Assembly (NCBI GenBank): GCA_035652755.1
Contig: DASRDE010000297.1
Span: 1 to 26,403, forward strand
DNA length: 26,403 nucleotides
Direction of reading: 5' to 3'
Origin: DASRDE01 sp035652755
GTDB taxonomy: Bacteria > Vulcanimicrobiota > Vulcanimicrobiia > Vulcanimicrobiales > Vulcanimicrobiaceae
The position numbers and the translations under genes were made by a program. Below are positions 7,394 to 14,788 of this stretch, in pieces (position 1 is the first letter of the stretch; the number at the start of each line of letters is the position of its first letter). Under the pieces are notes generated by a model. It was given only the letters and a program-made list of their open reading frames with translations. It searched no databases and had not been told where the DNA came from.

Positions 7394-8496
7394 ACTTCAT
7401 TGGCGAGAAATCGCCCCCGCCTCGTAAGACGCGCGTACGCCGTCCCGACCTCCAGCAATCCCAACTCCTCGTACCGTTCGACGACCGGTCCATACTGCTC
7501 CATGAAATCAAACCCATATCGCTCTTTGAAGATGCGCAGGGGCACCCCTTGCGCCGTACGCAGAGCAAGGATGACGGCCTCGCCGGCCTTTTGCATCCCC
7601 TCGAGGCGCTCGGAGTCTTTCGGGATCGGCGCCCCGCTCAACGCGGCGTTCACGTACGCGCGCAGGTCGCGCGTGTTGACCGACCGGACGCCCCCCAGAT
7701 ATGAGGCCGCGCCGGTGCCGAATCCGGCATACTCCCCGTTGGCCCAGTAGTTGGCGTTGTGCGCGCTTGCATGTCCGGGCCGCGCGAAGTTGCTGATCTC
7801 GTACTGTTCGAAACCCGCGGATTCCAGCTTGTCGATCACGATCGCGTAGAGCTCGGCCTCGAGCGCGTCGTCCGCAAACGCCTGCGGTTCGCGCTCGCGC
7901 CAGGCCTCGTACGGTGTGCCGGCCTCCACCGTGAGCCCGTACGCCGAGACGTGGTCGACGCCGAGCGCGATCGCCGCATCAACGGACCGCGACCAGCTCT
8001 CCGGCGTCTGGCCGGGCACGGCGAACATCAAGTCGACGTTGACGCTTCGAATGCCCGCAGCTCGGGCGGACGCCACTGCGGCTGCGACGTCCTCGATCGT
8101 ATGCTTGCGTCCTAACGTGCGCGCTTCGGATTCGACGAACGACTGCACGCCGATCGAGACGCGGTTAATGCCCGCCTCGCGATAGGCAAGTACGTCTTCG
8201 CCGCGCACCAGTTCGGGGTTCAGTTCGATCGTCGTTTCGCGATTCGGCGGACCGGGAAATCGCTCGCGCAAAAGGTCGAGCACCGCGCCGATCTCCGACG
8301 CGCCGTACGTGTTCGGCGTGCCGCCGCCCAGATAGGCAGTGTTCCATTCGCCGCCCCCGGGCTGCGCGCGCGTTATCTCGGAGAGGAGCGCGCGCAAGTA
8401 CTCATCCGCCGCGCTGCGCTTGTGCGGCCACTTGGCGAAATCGCAATACGGGCAGATGTACGGGCAAAAGGGCAGATGAACGTAGAGCGAAGGCAT
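7366..8496 (-). CDS. hemW: Radical SAM protein HemW (heme chaperone; formerly annotated as coproporphyrinogen III oxidase-like)
   Basis: The ATG at 8496 gives 376 residues, starting with YVHLPFCPYICPYCDFAKW. The cluster C11-x3-C15-x2-C18 binds the radical-SAM [4Fe-4S] centre. Later family signatures are YLGGGTPNTY, TIELNPELV, GINRVSIGVQSF, DLMFAVPGQT and the HemW-type HNANYWANGEYAGFGTGAASYLGG region (key residues HN-YW, GAAS). HemW proteins bind heme and hand it to acceptors; they lack the residues of true HemN oxidases. The C-terminal winged-helix part ends at residue 376. An in-frame extension to 8622 overlaps the upstream gene and lacks family similarity. Confidence 0.92.
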   Translation of the reverse strand: MPSLYVHLPFCPYICPYCDFAKWPHKRSAADEYLRALLSEITRAQPGGGEWNTAYLGGGTPNTYGASEIGAVLDLLRERFPGPPNRETTIELNPELVRGEDVLAYREAGINRVSIGVQSFVESEARTLGRKHTIEDVAAAVASARAAGIRSVNVDLMFAVPGQTPESWSRSVDAAIALGVDHVSAYGLTVEAGTPYEAWREREPQAFADDALEAELYAIVIDKLESAGFEQYEISNFARPGHASAHNANYWANGEYAGFGTGAASYLGGVRSVNTRDLRAYVNAALSGAPIPKDSERLEGMQKAGEAVILALRTAQGVPLRIFKERYGFDFMEQYGPVVERYEELGLLEVGTAYARLTRRGRFLANEVCAAFVTFA

Positions 8497-8507
8497 GCGT
8501 CGCGCCG

Positions 8508-9074
8508 TTAGTTGGCAAGAATCGAATGCGGCCGCGGACACGCTGCCACCGCTTTGGGAAGATTCGGACTGTTGTAACCGGGCACGGCGTCCAGGCTCCA
8601 GCACCGGTCGTTGATCGAGCAATAGCAGAGGTGCAGTACGACCTCGTGCTTTCGAGCCGCCGAAAAGATCGGTACACTTCCGGTGTCTAGGAGCAGCACT
8701 CGCTGCGAGTCACCGGCTCGAATGGCCATCGACGGATCGACGGATGCATCGGCGGAGTCCATGCGGCCGCCCTTGACGCGGGGCACGTCGCGGCTGACTG
8801 CCTCCACGACTTGGCGCCACCCGGGTACGGGCTTGCCGTCAAGATCCAGCGAGGCGCTGCGGATTAGCGCGGAGCCCGCTCCGTCATTCGTCAGTGCGAT
8901 CGTGACACGCGAGGTCGAAAGCATCGTGTCGACGCTCAGATACGGCCAAACCGTCGCGGAAAACTGATCCTGCAGTACGCGCGTCTGATAGACCATCGCG
9001 GCGGCCGTGATCGAACTCATCAACAGCGCGCAGGCGGCGACGATGGTGTCGAATTTTAGAATCGAATCTTTCAA
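8508..9074 (-). CDS. Uncharacterised membrane-anchored protein
   Basis: I do not recognise a named family. The 188 residues begin with one hydrophobic segment at about 11-31 and continue with a VWPYLSVDTM motif at 42-51 and an immunoglobulin-like beta-rich stretch (TIALTNDGAGSALIRSASLDLDG). This plan, a single helix followed by a WPYL-containing soluble part, occurs in unannotated bacterial membrane proteins. Three cysteines cluster at 148-158 (CYCSINDRC), suggesting a disulfide or metal site if the domain is outside the cytoplasm. The start is TTG 9074, supported by GGAG six bases upstream inside the degV end. It lies 3 bases after degV and 11 before hemW, so it is clearly part of the run. 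Confidence 0.75.
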   Translation of the reverse strand: MKDSILKFDTIVAACALLMSSITAAAMVYQTRVLQDQFSATVWPYLSVDTMLSTSRVTIALTNDGAGSALIRSASLDLDGKPVPGWRQVVEAVSRDVPRVKGGRMDSADASVDPSMAIRAGDSQRVLLLDTGSVPIFSAARKHEVVLHLCYCSINDRCWSLDAVPGYNSPNLPKAVAACPRPHSILAN

Positions 9075-9077
9075 GCG

Positions 9078-9929
9078 CTACTCCGTACTCGAAAAGATGC
9101 CGACGGCGCCCGGGCCCGCGTGCGTCGCGATCACCGGACCGGCTTCCAGGACCTCGAGCATCCGCGGCTGCGCGCCGCCCAACCCCGCACGCAGTTCTTC
9201 GACGATCGACGCGGCCAAATCCGGCGCGTTCGTATGCATCACCAGCAGGCGCGCCCGTTCGACGTCCCGGACGTTCTCCAGGGTCGATTCGATCATCATG
9301 CGCCGTGCGCGGCTCATCGTGCGCACTTGCGCATGCGCGACGACTTCGCCGTCGCGCAGCGAGATGACCGGAACGATCTTCATCAGCGTTCCGATCGCCG
9401 CCCGGGCCTTTCCGATACGCCCGGTGCGCACCAAATGCGCGAGCGACGGAACGCAAGCGTAGAGCCGCTGCGTGGCCTTCTCGCGCTCGACGGCCGCCAG
9501 CACAGATTCGAGGCTTCCTCCGGCGCGAGCGACTTCCGCCGCCCGCATCGCCTGCATGCCCAAACCGCCTGCCGCGCTCTCGGAGTCGACGATCTCGATG
9601 CGCGTCTGGGGAAACGCGGCGGCGGCACTCCGCGCCGCATTGATCGTGCCGGAAAGTTTGCTGCTGATGACGACGCACAGGATCGGATCGCCGGCCTGCG
9701 CGTGCGGGCGAAATGCGTCCTCGAACATCTGCGGCGAGGGTTGGGACGTCGTCGGCAGCTCCGGCTCGGCGGCCAGCTTTTCATAAAACTGCGCGCGGGT
9801 GAGATCGACGTTGTCGCGATAACTCTGCGCGCCCCACAGGACGAAGAGCGGAACGACGCTCACGCCCAGCGCGGCAGCGCGCTGCGGGTCGAGATCCGAC
9901 GTGCTGTCGGTGACGACTGCGACGGCCAA
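9078..9929 (-). CDS. DegV family fatty-acid-binding protein (FakB-like)
   Basis: DegV proteins bind a single fatty acid and present it to the kinase FakA. The 283 residues start with VAVVTDSTSDL and include TTSQPSPQMFEDAF (60-73) and the carboxylate-binding SSKLSGTINAA (89-99). The second domain has RTGRIGKA and the C-terminal HAGPGAVGIF typical of the family. The only available start is TTG at 9929, 11 bases after the plsX stop, with no strong ribosome site; coupling to plsX translation is likely. Presence of fakA and plsX in the same run supports the FakB assignment over a generic DegV call. Confidence 0.9.
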   Translation of the reverse strand: MAVAVVTDSTSDLDPQRAAALGVSVVPLFVLWGAQSYRDNVDLTRAQFYEKLAAEPELPTTSQPSPQMFEDAFRPHAQAGDPILCVVISSKLSGTINAARSAAAAFPQTRIEIVDSESAAGGLGMQAMRAAEVARAGGSLESVLAAVEREKATQRLYACVPSLAHLVRTGRIGKARAAIGTLMKIVPVISLRDGEVVAHAQVRTMSRARRMMIESTLENVRDVERARLLVMHTNAPDLAASIVEELRAGLGGAQPRMLEVLEAGPVIATHAGPGAVGIFSSTE

Positions 9930-9940
9930 CCGGAGATCCG

Positions 9941-10954
9941 CTACGCTTCCTGCGCCGCCAGGTGCGGTTTGACCATCTCCGTGATGCGGCCGACGACGTC
10001 GTGCCGGGCTTCGATCGCCGCAGCCCGGATCGCGTGCTTGACGGCATTGCGCGTCGCACGGCCGTGCGAGACGATGCAGTTGCCGCGCAAGCCCAGCAGC
10101 GGCGCGCCGCCGTACGTTTCGTAGTTGAACCGCGTGCGGAGCTTGCGCAGCGCGGGGAGCATCAAGAATGCGCCGAGCTTGGCGACCGGCCCGCTTCCCA
10201 AGATCGAGTCTTTAATGACGCGCTGCAGATCGGAGACCAATCCTTCACCGAGTTTAAGGACGACGTTTCCGACGAAACCGTCGACGACGACGACGTCGGC
10301 GGCGTTGTGAAAGAGATCCTTACCCTCGACGTTGCCGATGAAGTTGATCGGCGCCTCGCGCAGGAGACGCGCCGCTTCCAAGACCTGGGCGTTACCTTTG
10401 GTCTCCTCCTCGCCGACCGAGAGAATCGCGACGCGCGGATTCTCCATGTTCAGCACGGACTTGGCGTACGCCCAGCCCATGATGCCGAACTGCTCGAGCC
10501 ATTCCGGACGGCAATCGACGTTCGCGCCGGAGTCCAGCAGCACCATCGGTCCGTTCATTGCCGGCCACACAGTTGCGATTGCGGGCCGCGCGATGCCGGG
10601 AATCGTCCGCAGCTTGATCAGCGCGATGGCGAGAAATGCGCCGCTGTTGCCCGCCGAGACGGCGGCATGCGCTTTGCCGTCCTTCACCAATCCGACCGCC
10701 ATTCCCAGCGAGGACGAATCGCCTAGGCGCAGCGCTGCTGACGCGTGCATGTCCATCGGCACCGTTTGGGGAGCGTGCAGCACCTCGATCTTGCCTGCAT
10801 CCGGACCGGTCAGCAGCGCGCGCACGCGCGGCTCGTCGCCGACGAGCACCAGATCGGCGTAGTCCTCTTTTGCAGCCAGCAGCGCGCCGGCGACAATCTC
10901 GTCCGGCGCATGGTCGCCGCCCATCGCATCGACCGCGATTCGAATCCTACTCAT
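9941..10954 (-). CDS. plsX: Phosphate acyltransferase PlsX
   Basis: PlsX interconverts acyl-ACP and acyl-phosphate; acyl-phosphate is the donor for PlsY in glycerophospholipid synthesis. The 337-residue protein opens with IRIAVDAMGGDHAPDEIV. It carries SAGNSGAFLA near 130, VDGFVGNVVLKLGEGL near 224-240, and the C-terminal YGGAPLLGLRGNCIVSHGRA, all hallmarks of the family. It overlaps fakA by 8 bases and precedes the degV gene, so the three enzymes that feed fatty acids into phospholipids are co-transcribed. FabD/fabH genes that follow plsX in many bacteria are absent here. Confidence 0.96.
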   Translation of the reverse strand: MSRIRIAVDAMGGDHAPDEIVAGALLAAKEDYADLVLVGDEPRVRALLTGPDAGKIEVLHAPQTVPMDMHASAALRLGDSSSLGMAVGLVKDGKAHAAVSAGNSGAFLAIALIKLRTIPGIARPAIATVWPAMNGPMVLLDSGANVDCRPEWLEQFGIMGWAYAKSVLNMENPRVAILSVGEEETKGNAQVLEAARLLREAPINFIGNVEGKDLFHNAADVVVVDGFVGNVVLKLGEGLVSDLQRVIKDSILGSGPVAKLGAFLMLPALRKLRTRFNYETYGGAPLLGLRGNCIVSHGRATRNAVKHAIRAAAIEARHDVVGRITEMVKPHLAAQEA

Positions 10955-12536
10955 CCAGCGAGATCCAATACTCGGCGTTCTTTTGCCCGCCGTAGTAGTA
11001 GTCGACGTCGGAACCCGGGAATGCGCCGCGCAGATCTTCGGCCAGACGCTGCGCGTCCCGTTCTTTCTGCGAGCCCCCGTAGTACAAGGTGATCAAGCCT
11101 CCATCGCCTGCGCCCATCCCCGCCAGCGCTTCGCGCGCCGCTTCGGCCAGCGTCGAGCCGGTAAAGAGCGCGCCGCCGGCGGCGGCCGCAGGCTTCCCGC
11201 GTGCAACGCTCGTTCCACCAATGCTCGCATCCTTCCCCGCGAAGAAGAGCTGCGCGCTGCGCGGGCGCGATGCCGCTTCCAAAATCGCGGCGTCCGGCGG
11301 CAAGCCGTCTTGCGACGAGCGGATGGCAAACATGCCGGCAATGCCGGCTACGACGTCGGGCGTCGCGAGCACCCGAACGGGCCGCTCGCTCAAGGCCGCC
11401 GCCTCCTTGGCGGCCAGCGCGACGTTCTTGTCGTTGACGAAGACGACGACCGACTCGCCCAACGCCTTATTGATCGCCAGCACGATGTCGCGCACGCTCG
11501 GATTGGCCGCCGCGACGAGGGTGACTTCCGCACCGAGCTCGCGCACGATGCGCTCGAACCCGTCCCCCGGAACGATCGCGACGATGGAGTACGGTTTGGC
11601 CGGACGGTCCACGAGCAGCAGCCTGTGCTGCTGTTCCATGTTGTCGACCTTCATGCGCACCAAATTACCGTGACGCGCGGCCAGCGCCTGAACGCTTTCG
11701 GGGTTGCCGGTGTGAATATGCACTTTGAGCGCGGCGCCATCGCCGGCGACGATGAGCGAATCGCCGCGCGGGCGCAGCTGTTCGCGCAGCTCGGACGCCG
11801 AGCAGTTCGGATGCTCCAAGATGAACTCGGTGCAGAACTTATTCTCGCCGACGACTTGGACCGGCGTGAACGCACTGTGCCGCAGCGGCCGGCGCGGAAA
11901 CGCCGTCGTGCGCACGCGCGTGTCCGGGAGAAAGCGCAGCACGCCTTCCATAAAATAGACGAAACCTGCGCCTCCGGCATCGACCACGCCCGCTTCTTTG
12001 AGGATCGGCAGCTGCTCGGGGGTGCGGTCGAGCGCCTCGTTCGCCGCCCGCAGCACCGCTGCGGCCAGCCGGTAGAAATCGCGCTCGTGGAGCGCCAGGC
12101 GATACGCGGCTTCGGCGGCAGCCTCCGCCACGGAAATGATCGTCCCCTCAACGGGTTTGACCAGCGCGGCCTTCGCCGCGGCCACACCCTCGCGCATACC
12201 GGTCGCCAGCATGAACGTGTCGATTTCGGTTCGATGGCGCACGTGGTGCGCGAACCCGCGGAGCATCTGGGAGATAATCACGCCCGAGTTGCCCCGGGCC
12301 CCCATGAGCGCGCCTTGGGCGGCGGCGGCCGCTACCTCGGCAAGCGAGCGGCTCTCGACCTTTCCGGCTTCAATCGCCGCCTGCCGCACCGTGAGGTACA
12401 TATTCGTGCCCGTGTCCCCGTCGGGCACGGGAAAGACGTTCAGGTCGTTGAGCACCTGGCGGTACTTTCTGAGGAAGTACGAGCCGGCTGCGACGAATTT
12501 CGCATAGGCTCGGCCGTCCAGGGTGACCACGTCCAT
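10947..12536 (-). CDS. fakA: Fatty acid kinase FakA (DAK2/DhaL and DegV-like C-terminal domains; YloV family)
   Basis: FakA phosphorylates a FakB-bound fatty acid with ATP. The ATG at 12536 gives 529 residues, close to the family's usual 550. The N-terminal DhaL-type kinase domain shows VFPVPDGDTGTNM (34-46), which holds the Mg-ATP aspartates, and GALMGARGNSGVIISQ (89-104). A middle domain follows from about 200 to 310 (NKFCTEFILEH; HIHTGNPE), then a C-terminal domain (about 320-529) with RPYSIVAIVPGDGFERI-like sequence and GLITLYYGG near the end. Divergent rpmB next to fakA is the Bacillus arrangement, except that the small asp23/yloU gene between them is missing. The in-frame extension to 12686 lies in the rpmB promoter and gene and was rejected. 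Confidence 0.94.
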   Translation of the reverse strand: MDVVTLDGRAYAKFVAAGSYFLRKYRQVLNDLNVFPVPDGDTGTNMYLTVRQAAIEAGKVESRSLAEVAAAAAQGALMGARGNSGVIISQMLRGFAHHVRHRTEIDTFMLATGMREGVAAAKAALVKPVEGTIISVAEAAAEAAYRLALHERDFYRLAAAVLRAANEALDRTPEQLPILKEAGVVDAGGAGFVYFMEGVLRFLPDTRVRTTAFPRRPLRHSAFTPVQVVGENKFCTEFILEHPNCSASELREQLRPRGDSLIVAGDGAALKVHIHTGNPESVQALAARHGNLVRMKVDNMEQQHRLLLVDRPAKPYSIVAIVPGDGFERIVRELGAEVTLVAAANPSVRDIVLAINKALGESVVVFVNDKNVALAAKEAAALSERPVRVLATPDVVAGIAGMFAIRSSQDGLPPDAAILEAASRPRSAQLFFAGKDASIGGTSVARGKPAAAAGGALFTGSTLAEAAREALAGMGAGDGGLITLYYGGSQKERDAQRLAEDLRGAFPGSDVDYYYGGQKNAEYWISLDE

Positions 12537-12564
12537 GGGCCCGCTCTGTTCGCTCCGAGCGCCC

Positions 12565-12593
12565 TTGCGCCTAGCCCCGCTTCCTTGTATACT
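12565..12593 (+). promoter_or_regulatory. Sigma70-type promoter of rpmB
   Basis: A -35 element TTGCGC (12565-12570) is separated by exactly 17 bases from a -10 element TATACT (12588-12593). Transcription should start around 12600, giving a leader of about 27 bases that contains a GGGAGGG ribosome site before the rpmB ATG. Confidence 0.65.
12586..12591 (-). promoter_or_regulatory. Possible reverse-strand -10 element for fakA, overlapping the rpmB -10
   Basis: The core GTATAC at 12587-12592 is palindromic, so the minus strand also reads TATACA at 12591-12586. Transcription would start near 12578, leaving about 42 bases before the fakA ATG. I see no convincing -35 for this direction, so this is a weak call. 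Confidence 0.35.
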
Positions 12594-12626
12594 GCGAAAG
12601 TTGTCCTCGGGAGGGTCTGGAAAAAA

Positions 12627-12818
12627 ATGGCAAAGCGCTGCGAGGTCTGCGGCAAGGGGCCGATGGCCGGCAACAACGTCAGCCACGCGATGAACAAGAC
12701 GAAGCGCCGCTGGCTGCCGAACCTTCAGGCGGTTAAGATCAACGATCGCGGTACTGCACGCACCGCGCGCGTCTGCACGTCCTGTCTGCGCGCCAAGCGC
12801 GTCACGCGGGCGGTCTAG
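12627..12818 (+). CDS. rpmB: 50S ribosomal protein L28 (zinc-ribbon form)
   Basis: This 63-residue protein of the large ribosomal subunit starts MAKRCEVCGKGPMAGNNVSH, the standard L28 opening. Cysteine pairs C5/C8 and C50/C53 (VCTSC) mark the zinc-binding C+ form. The middle NKTKRRWLPNLQAV is the rRNA-contacting segment. GGGAGGG lies about 11 bases before the ATG and a good sigma70 promoter lies just upstream. A long frame continues in phase upstream through the opposite strand of fakA, but it has no homology and the promoter lies within it, so translation starts at 12627. Confidence 0.97.
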   Translation: MAKRCEVCGKGPMAGNNVSHAMNKTKRRWLPNLQAVKINDRGTARTARVCTSCLRAKRVTRAV

Positions 12819-12830
12819 CCGCTCTTTCCC

Positions 12831-13025
12831 TTAGCGCCTGCCGACGATCTGTGCGGGCGGCACCTTGAGCAGCGGCTCCGGATCGACGCCGCGCAGGCAC
12901 GCGGACTCATATTCGAGCTCCGTCGTCACACCCACCCAGCCATCCGCATCTTCAACGATAAAGCGAACGGGAATCGGTTCGGCGTCCTCGTCGAAGCGCA
13001 GTTCTATGCGTTCGCCCTTCTGCAC
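12831..13025 (-). CDS. Small uncharacterised acidic protein, possibly leaderless
   Basis: No family is recognised. From GTG 13025 the product has 64 residues, beginning QKGERIELRFDEDAEPIPV after the start residue; it looks like a short beta-rich domain. TTG 13043 would add six residues. I prefer the GTG because a promoter-like pair ends six bases upstream of it, as expected for a leaderless mRNA, and neither start has a good ribosome site. It converges on rpmB with only 12 bases between the stops. The regular sequence and acidic composition support a real gene, but the evidence is limited. Confidence 0.55.
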   Translation of the reverse strand: MQKGERIELRFDEDAEPIPVRFIVEDADGWVGVTTELEYESACLRGVDPEPLLKVPPAQIVGRR

Positions 13026-13031
13026 GATCCC

Positions 13032-13059
13032 AGCATAACGCAAGCGCCGCTAAAGGCAA
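13032..13059 (-). promoter_or_regulatory. Promoter-like element upstream of the small protein at 12831
   Basis: On the minus strand a -35-like TTGCCT (13059-13054) is followed after 16 bases by a -10-like TATGCT (13037-13032). The predicted start of transcription falls at or next to GTG 13025, which would make the mRNA leaderless. Confidence 0.45.
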
Positions 13060-13091
13060 GAGGCGCACGCGCGGGCGCGGAAGCGTCGGCC

Positions 13092-13559
13092 ATGCTTCAT
13101 CAGGGGATCGTGAAACTAGCCGGTTTGGCGCTTGCCGCGTGCGCGCTCGCCGCGTGCGGCTCCCAGGGATCGAAGGCCGCGCAAACGGCGGCACCCAGCG
13201 GTGCGACCGCTGCGTATTCCGCCGCCGCAAACGGACGCGCGATCTTTAGGACCGGCCGCGACCTCGATGGCCACCCGATCCTTGCCGCATCGCGTCCGCT
13301 CAAGCCGGCCTGCGCGGCCTGCCATGGGATGAACGGATCGGGCGGCTTGCATATCGCCGATCACGCCGTCAGCGCCGACTTGCGGCACAAAGCGCTCGTG
13401 ACCGATCAGAAGCCGCCCTACACGCTCGCGTTACTCGAACGCGCGATCTCCCGCGGCATCGACAACACGGGCCAGCCGCTCAATAGCGTCATGCCCCGGT
13501 GGCGTATGTCCGCGCGCGACCTGCACGACGTTTCAGCTTACGTGCTGACGCTCAAGTAG
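13092..13559 (+). CDS. Cytochrome c family lipoprotein
   Basis: This 155-residue exported protein has a lipoprotein signal ending in ALAAC (lipobox cysteine C22), so it is probably tethered to the outside of a membrane. A single heme-attachment motif C74-AA-C77-H78 lies in PACAACHGMNGSGG, and M134 in NSVMPRW is a good distal heme ligand, giving a mono-heme class I cytochrome c. The C-terminal RDLHDVSAYVLTL helix is typical of the fold. Its redox partner is not encoded nearby. ATG 13092 has GGAAG upstream; GTG 13110, preceded by AGGGG, is a reasonable alternative that would give a tighter signal peptide. Confidence 0.9.
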   Translation: MLHQGIVKLAGLALAACALAACGSQGSKAAQTAAPSGATAAYSAAANGRAIFRTGRDLDGHPILAASRPLKPACAACHGMNGSGGLHIADHAVSADLRHKALVTDQKPPYTLALLERAISRGIDNTGQPLNSVMPRWRMSARDLHDVSAYVLTLK

Positions 13560-13561
13560 CG

Positions 13562-14053
13562 CTACATACCGGGGACGGTCGTCGGCACGTCCTTAATCGT
13601 CGTGCCTCCCGCGGCCGCGTCCGAAGAGACTTGGCCCGTCTGCGTCGAGAGCGACGAGACGTCGGCCGGATTGAACTGTCCGGATTTCAGACGGCTCCCC
13701 ACGCTGGCGAACGACGATTCCAGCGACGCGACGCCATGGTCGAGCTTCTGGAGCAGCGGATCCTTGCTCTTGGCGGCGATCCGCTCGGCGACGTGGACTT
13801 CGTGAACGGCAAACAGCAATGCCGCTCCGCCCTTGATCAGCGCGGCCGTCCGGTGCGGTGCTCCGCTGGCGAAGGCCCCTTGCTCGTACGGCTTCATCAC
13901 CCAGTGGTGGAAACAGAAGTACGCGACGCCCAAGTGCAGTGCGAAGCGCGTCTTGTCCAGGAACGCCGATGCGGGCGCGAACGCCGCGGCGACCATTGCG
14001 AACGCAAGCGCCAATGCCATCAGGGGCTGTTTCAAAGAACGAGTCAGATTCAT
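13562..14053 (-). CDS. Secreted or membrane-associated protein of unknown function
   Basis: The 163-residue product starts at ATG 14053, well supported by AAGGAG seven bases upstream. Residues 1-30 form a signal peptide ending APASA. The mature part has two moderately hydrophobic, histidine-containing segments (residues about 35-55, including FCFHHW, and 68-88, LIKGGAALLFAVHEVHVAE), followed by a polar, serine-rich tail that looks like a coiled or flexible region (KLDHGVASLESSFASVGSRL). I recognise no family. It converges on the cytochrome c gene with a 2-base gap, which says little about function. Confidence 0.75.
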   Translation of the reverse strand: MNLTRSLKQPLMALALAFAMVAAAFAPASAFLDKTRFALHLGVAYFCFHHWVMKPYEQGAFASGAPHRTAALIKGGAALLFAVHEVHVAERIAAKSKDPLLQKLDHGVASLESSFASVGSRLKSGQFNPADVSSLSTQTGQVSSDAAAGGTTIKDVPTTVPGM

Positions 14054-14170
14054 GCGAAGCTCCTTGGTATGAGTGCGAAGCGGCTCTTCTCCCGCCACGG
14101 CGTTTTACCCGGGAGCGGCCTTGGGGTTTCGCCGCCTGGGGGGAAGCAGCGGGGCGGCGAAGGCCGCCGC

Positions 14171-14788
14171 ATGTACGTTCCGCGCCATTTTGCCGTTGAG
14201 GATCGCTCGCAGATCCTTGCCTTCATCCGCAGCCATCCGTTCGGCTTACTGGTCTCGTGCGAGGACGGCGTGCCGACGGCCACGCACGTGCCGTTCGTCG
14301 TCCTGGACGAGGAGCCGCTGCGCCTGGGGACGCACGTCGCCCGCGCGAATCCGCATTGGAAAGGCATCGCGCACGGCTCGGCGACGGCAATTTTTTCCGG
14401 CGCGCATGCGCACGTCAGCGCTGCGTGGTACGGCGAACCTTCGACCACCGTTCCGACGTGGAATTACTCCGCCGTTCATTGCTATGCAACCGCCGCATTA
14501 TCGGACGACGGCGGCACGCGGCGCATTCTTGACGAGCTGGTCCGCGAGCACGAAGGCCCCGGAGGCTGGTCATTTGACGACGCAGACGCCGCTGCGATTG
14601 CGCGGATGCTCCCCGCAATTGCCGGCATCGAGCTGCTCGTCGATCGAGTCGACGCCAAATTCAAATACAGCCAAAACCGAAGCGCGGACGATCGCGAACG
14701 CGTGATGGCGCAACTCGCGCGCTCCACCTCACCCGACGCGCGCGCTCTCGCCGCCGATATGCGCGCGTATTACGAACTGCGGGCCTAA
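14171..14788 (+). CDS. FMN-binding negative transcriptional regulator, PaiB family
   Basis: This 205-residue protein matches PaiB along its length: MYVPRHFAVED at the start, HPFGLLVS near 20-27, ATHVPFVVLDEE, ARANPHWKGI, and the signature VPTWNYSAVHCYATA near 94-108. The C-terminal MLPAIAGIELLVDRVDAKFKYSQN region fits too. The family has an FMN-binding split-barrel fold and in Bacillus is linked to repression of sporulation and protease genes; a direct regulatory role here is unproven. It starts at ATG 14171 and ends in a stop that interlocks with the convergent lipoprotein gene. Confidence 0.92.
   Translation: MYVPRHFAVEDRSQILAFIRSHPFGLLVSCEDGVPTATHVPFVVLDEEPLRLGTHVARANPHWKGIAHGSATAIFSGAHAHVSAAWYGEPSTTVPTWNYSAVHCYATAALSDDGGTRRILDELVREHEGPGGWSFDDADAAAIARMLPAIAGIELLVDRVDAKFKYSQNRSADDRERVMAQLARSTSPDARALAADMRAYYELRA

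Noticed and set aside
7366..8496. Naming the radical SAM gene hemN (coproporphyrinogen III dehydrogenase)
   Set aside because: Length and the HNANYW/GAAS region fit HemW, which is a heme chaperone and not the oxidase.
10983..12626. Very long plus-strand open frame antisense to fakA that runs in phase into rpmB
   Set aside because: It has arginine-rich shadow composition and no family similarity, and fakA on the other strand is a clear gene. The rpmB promoter and ribosome site lie inside it, so only 12627-12818 is coding.
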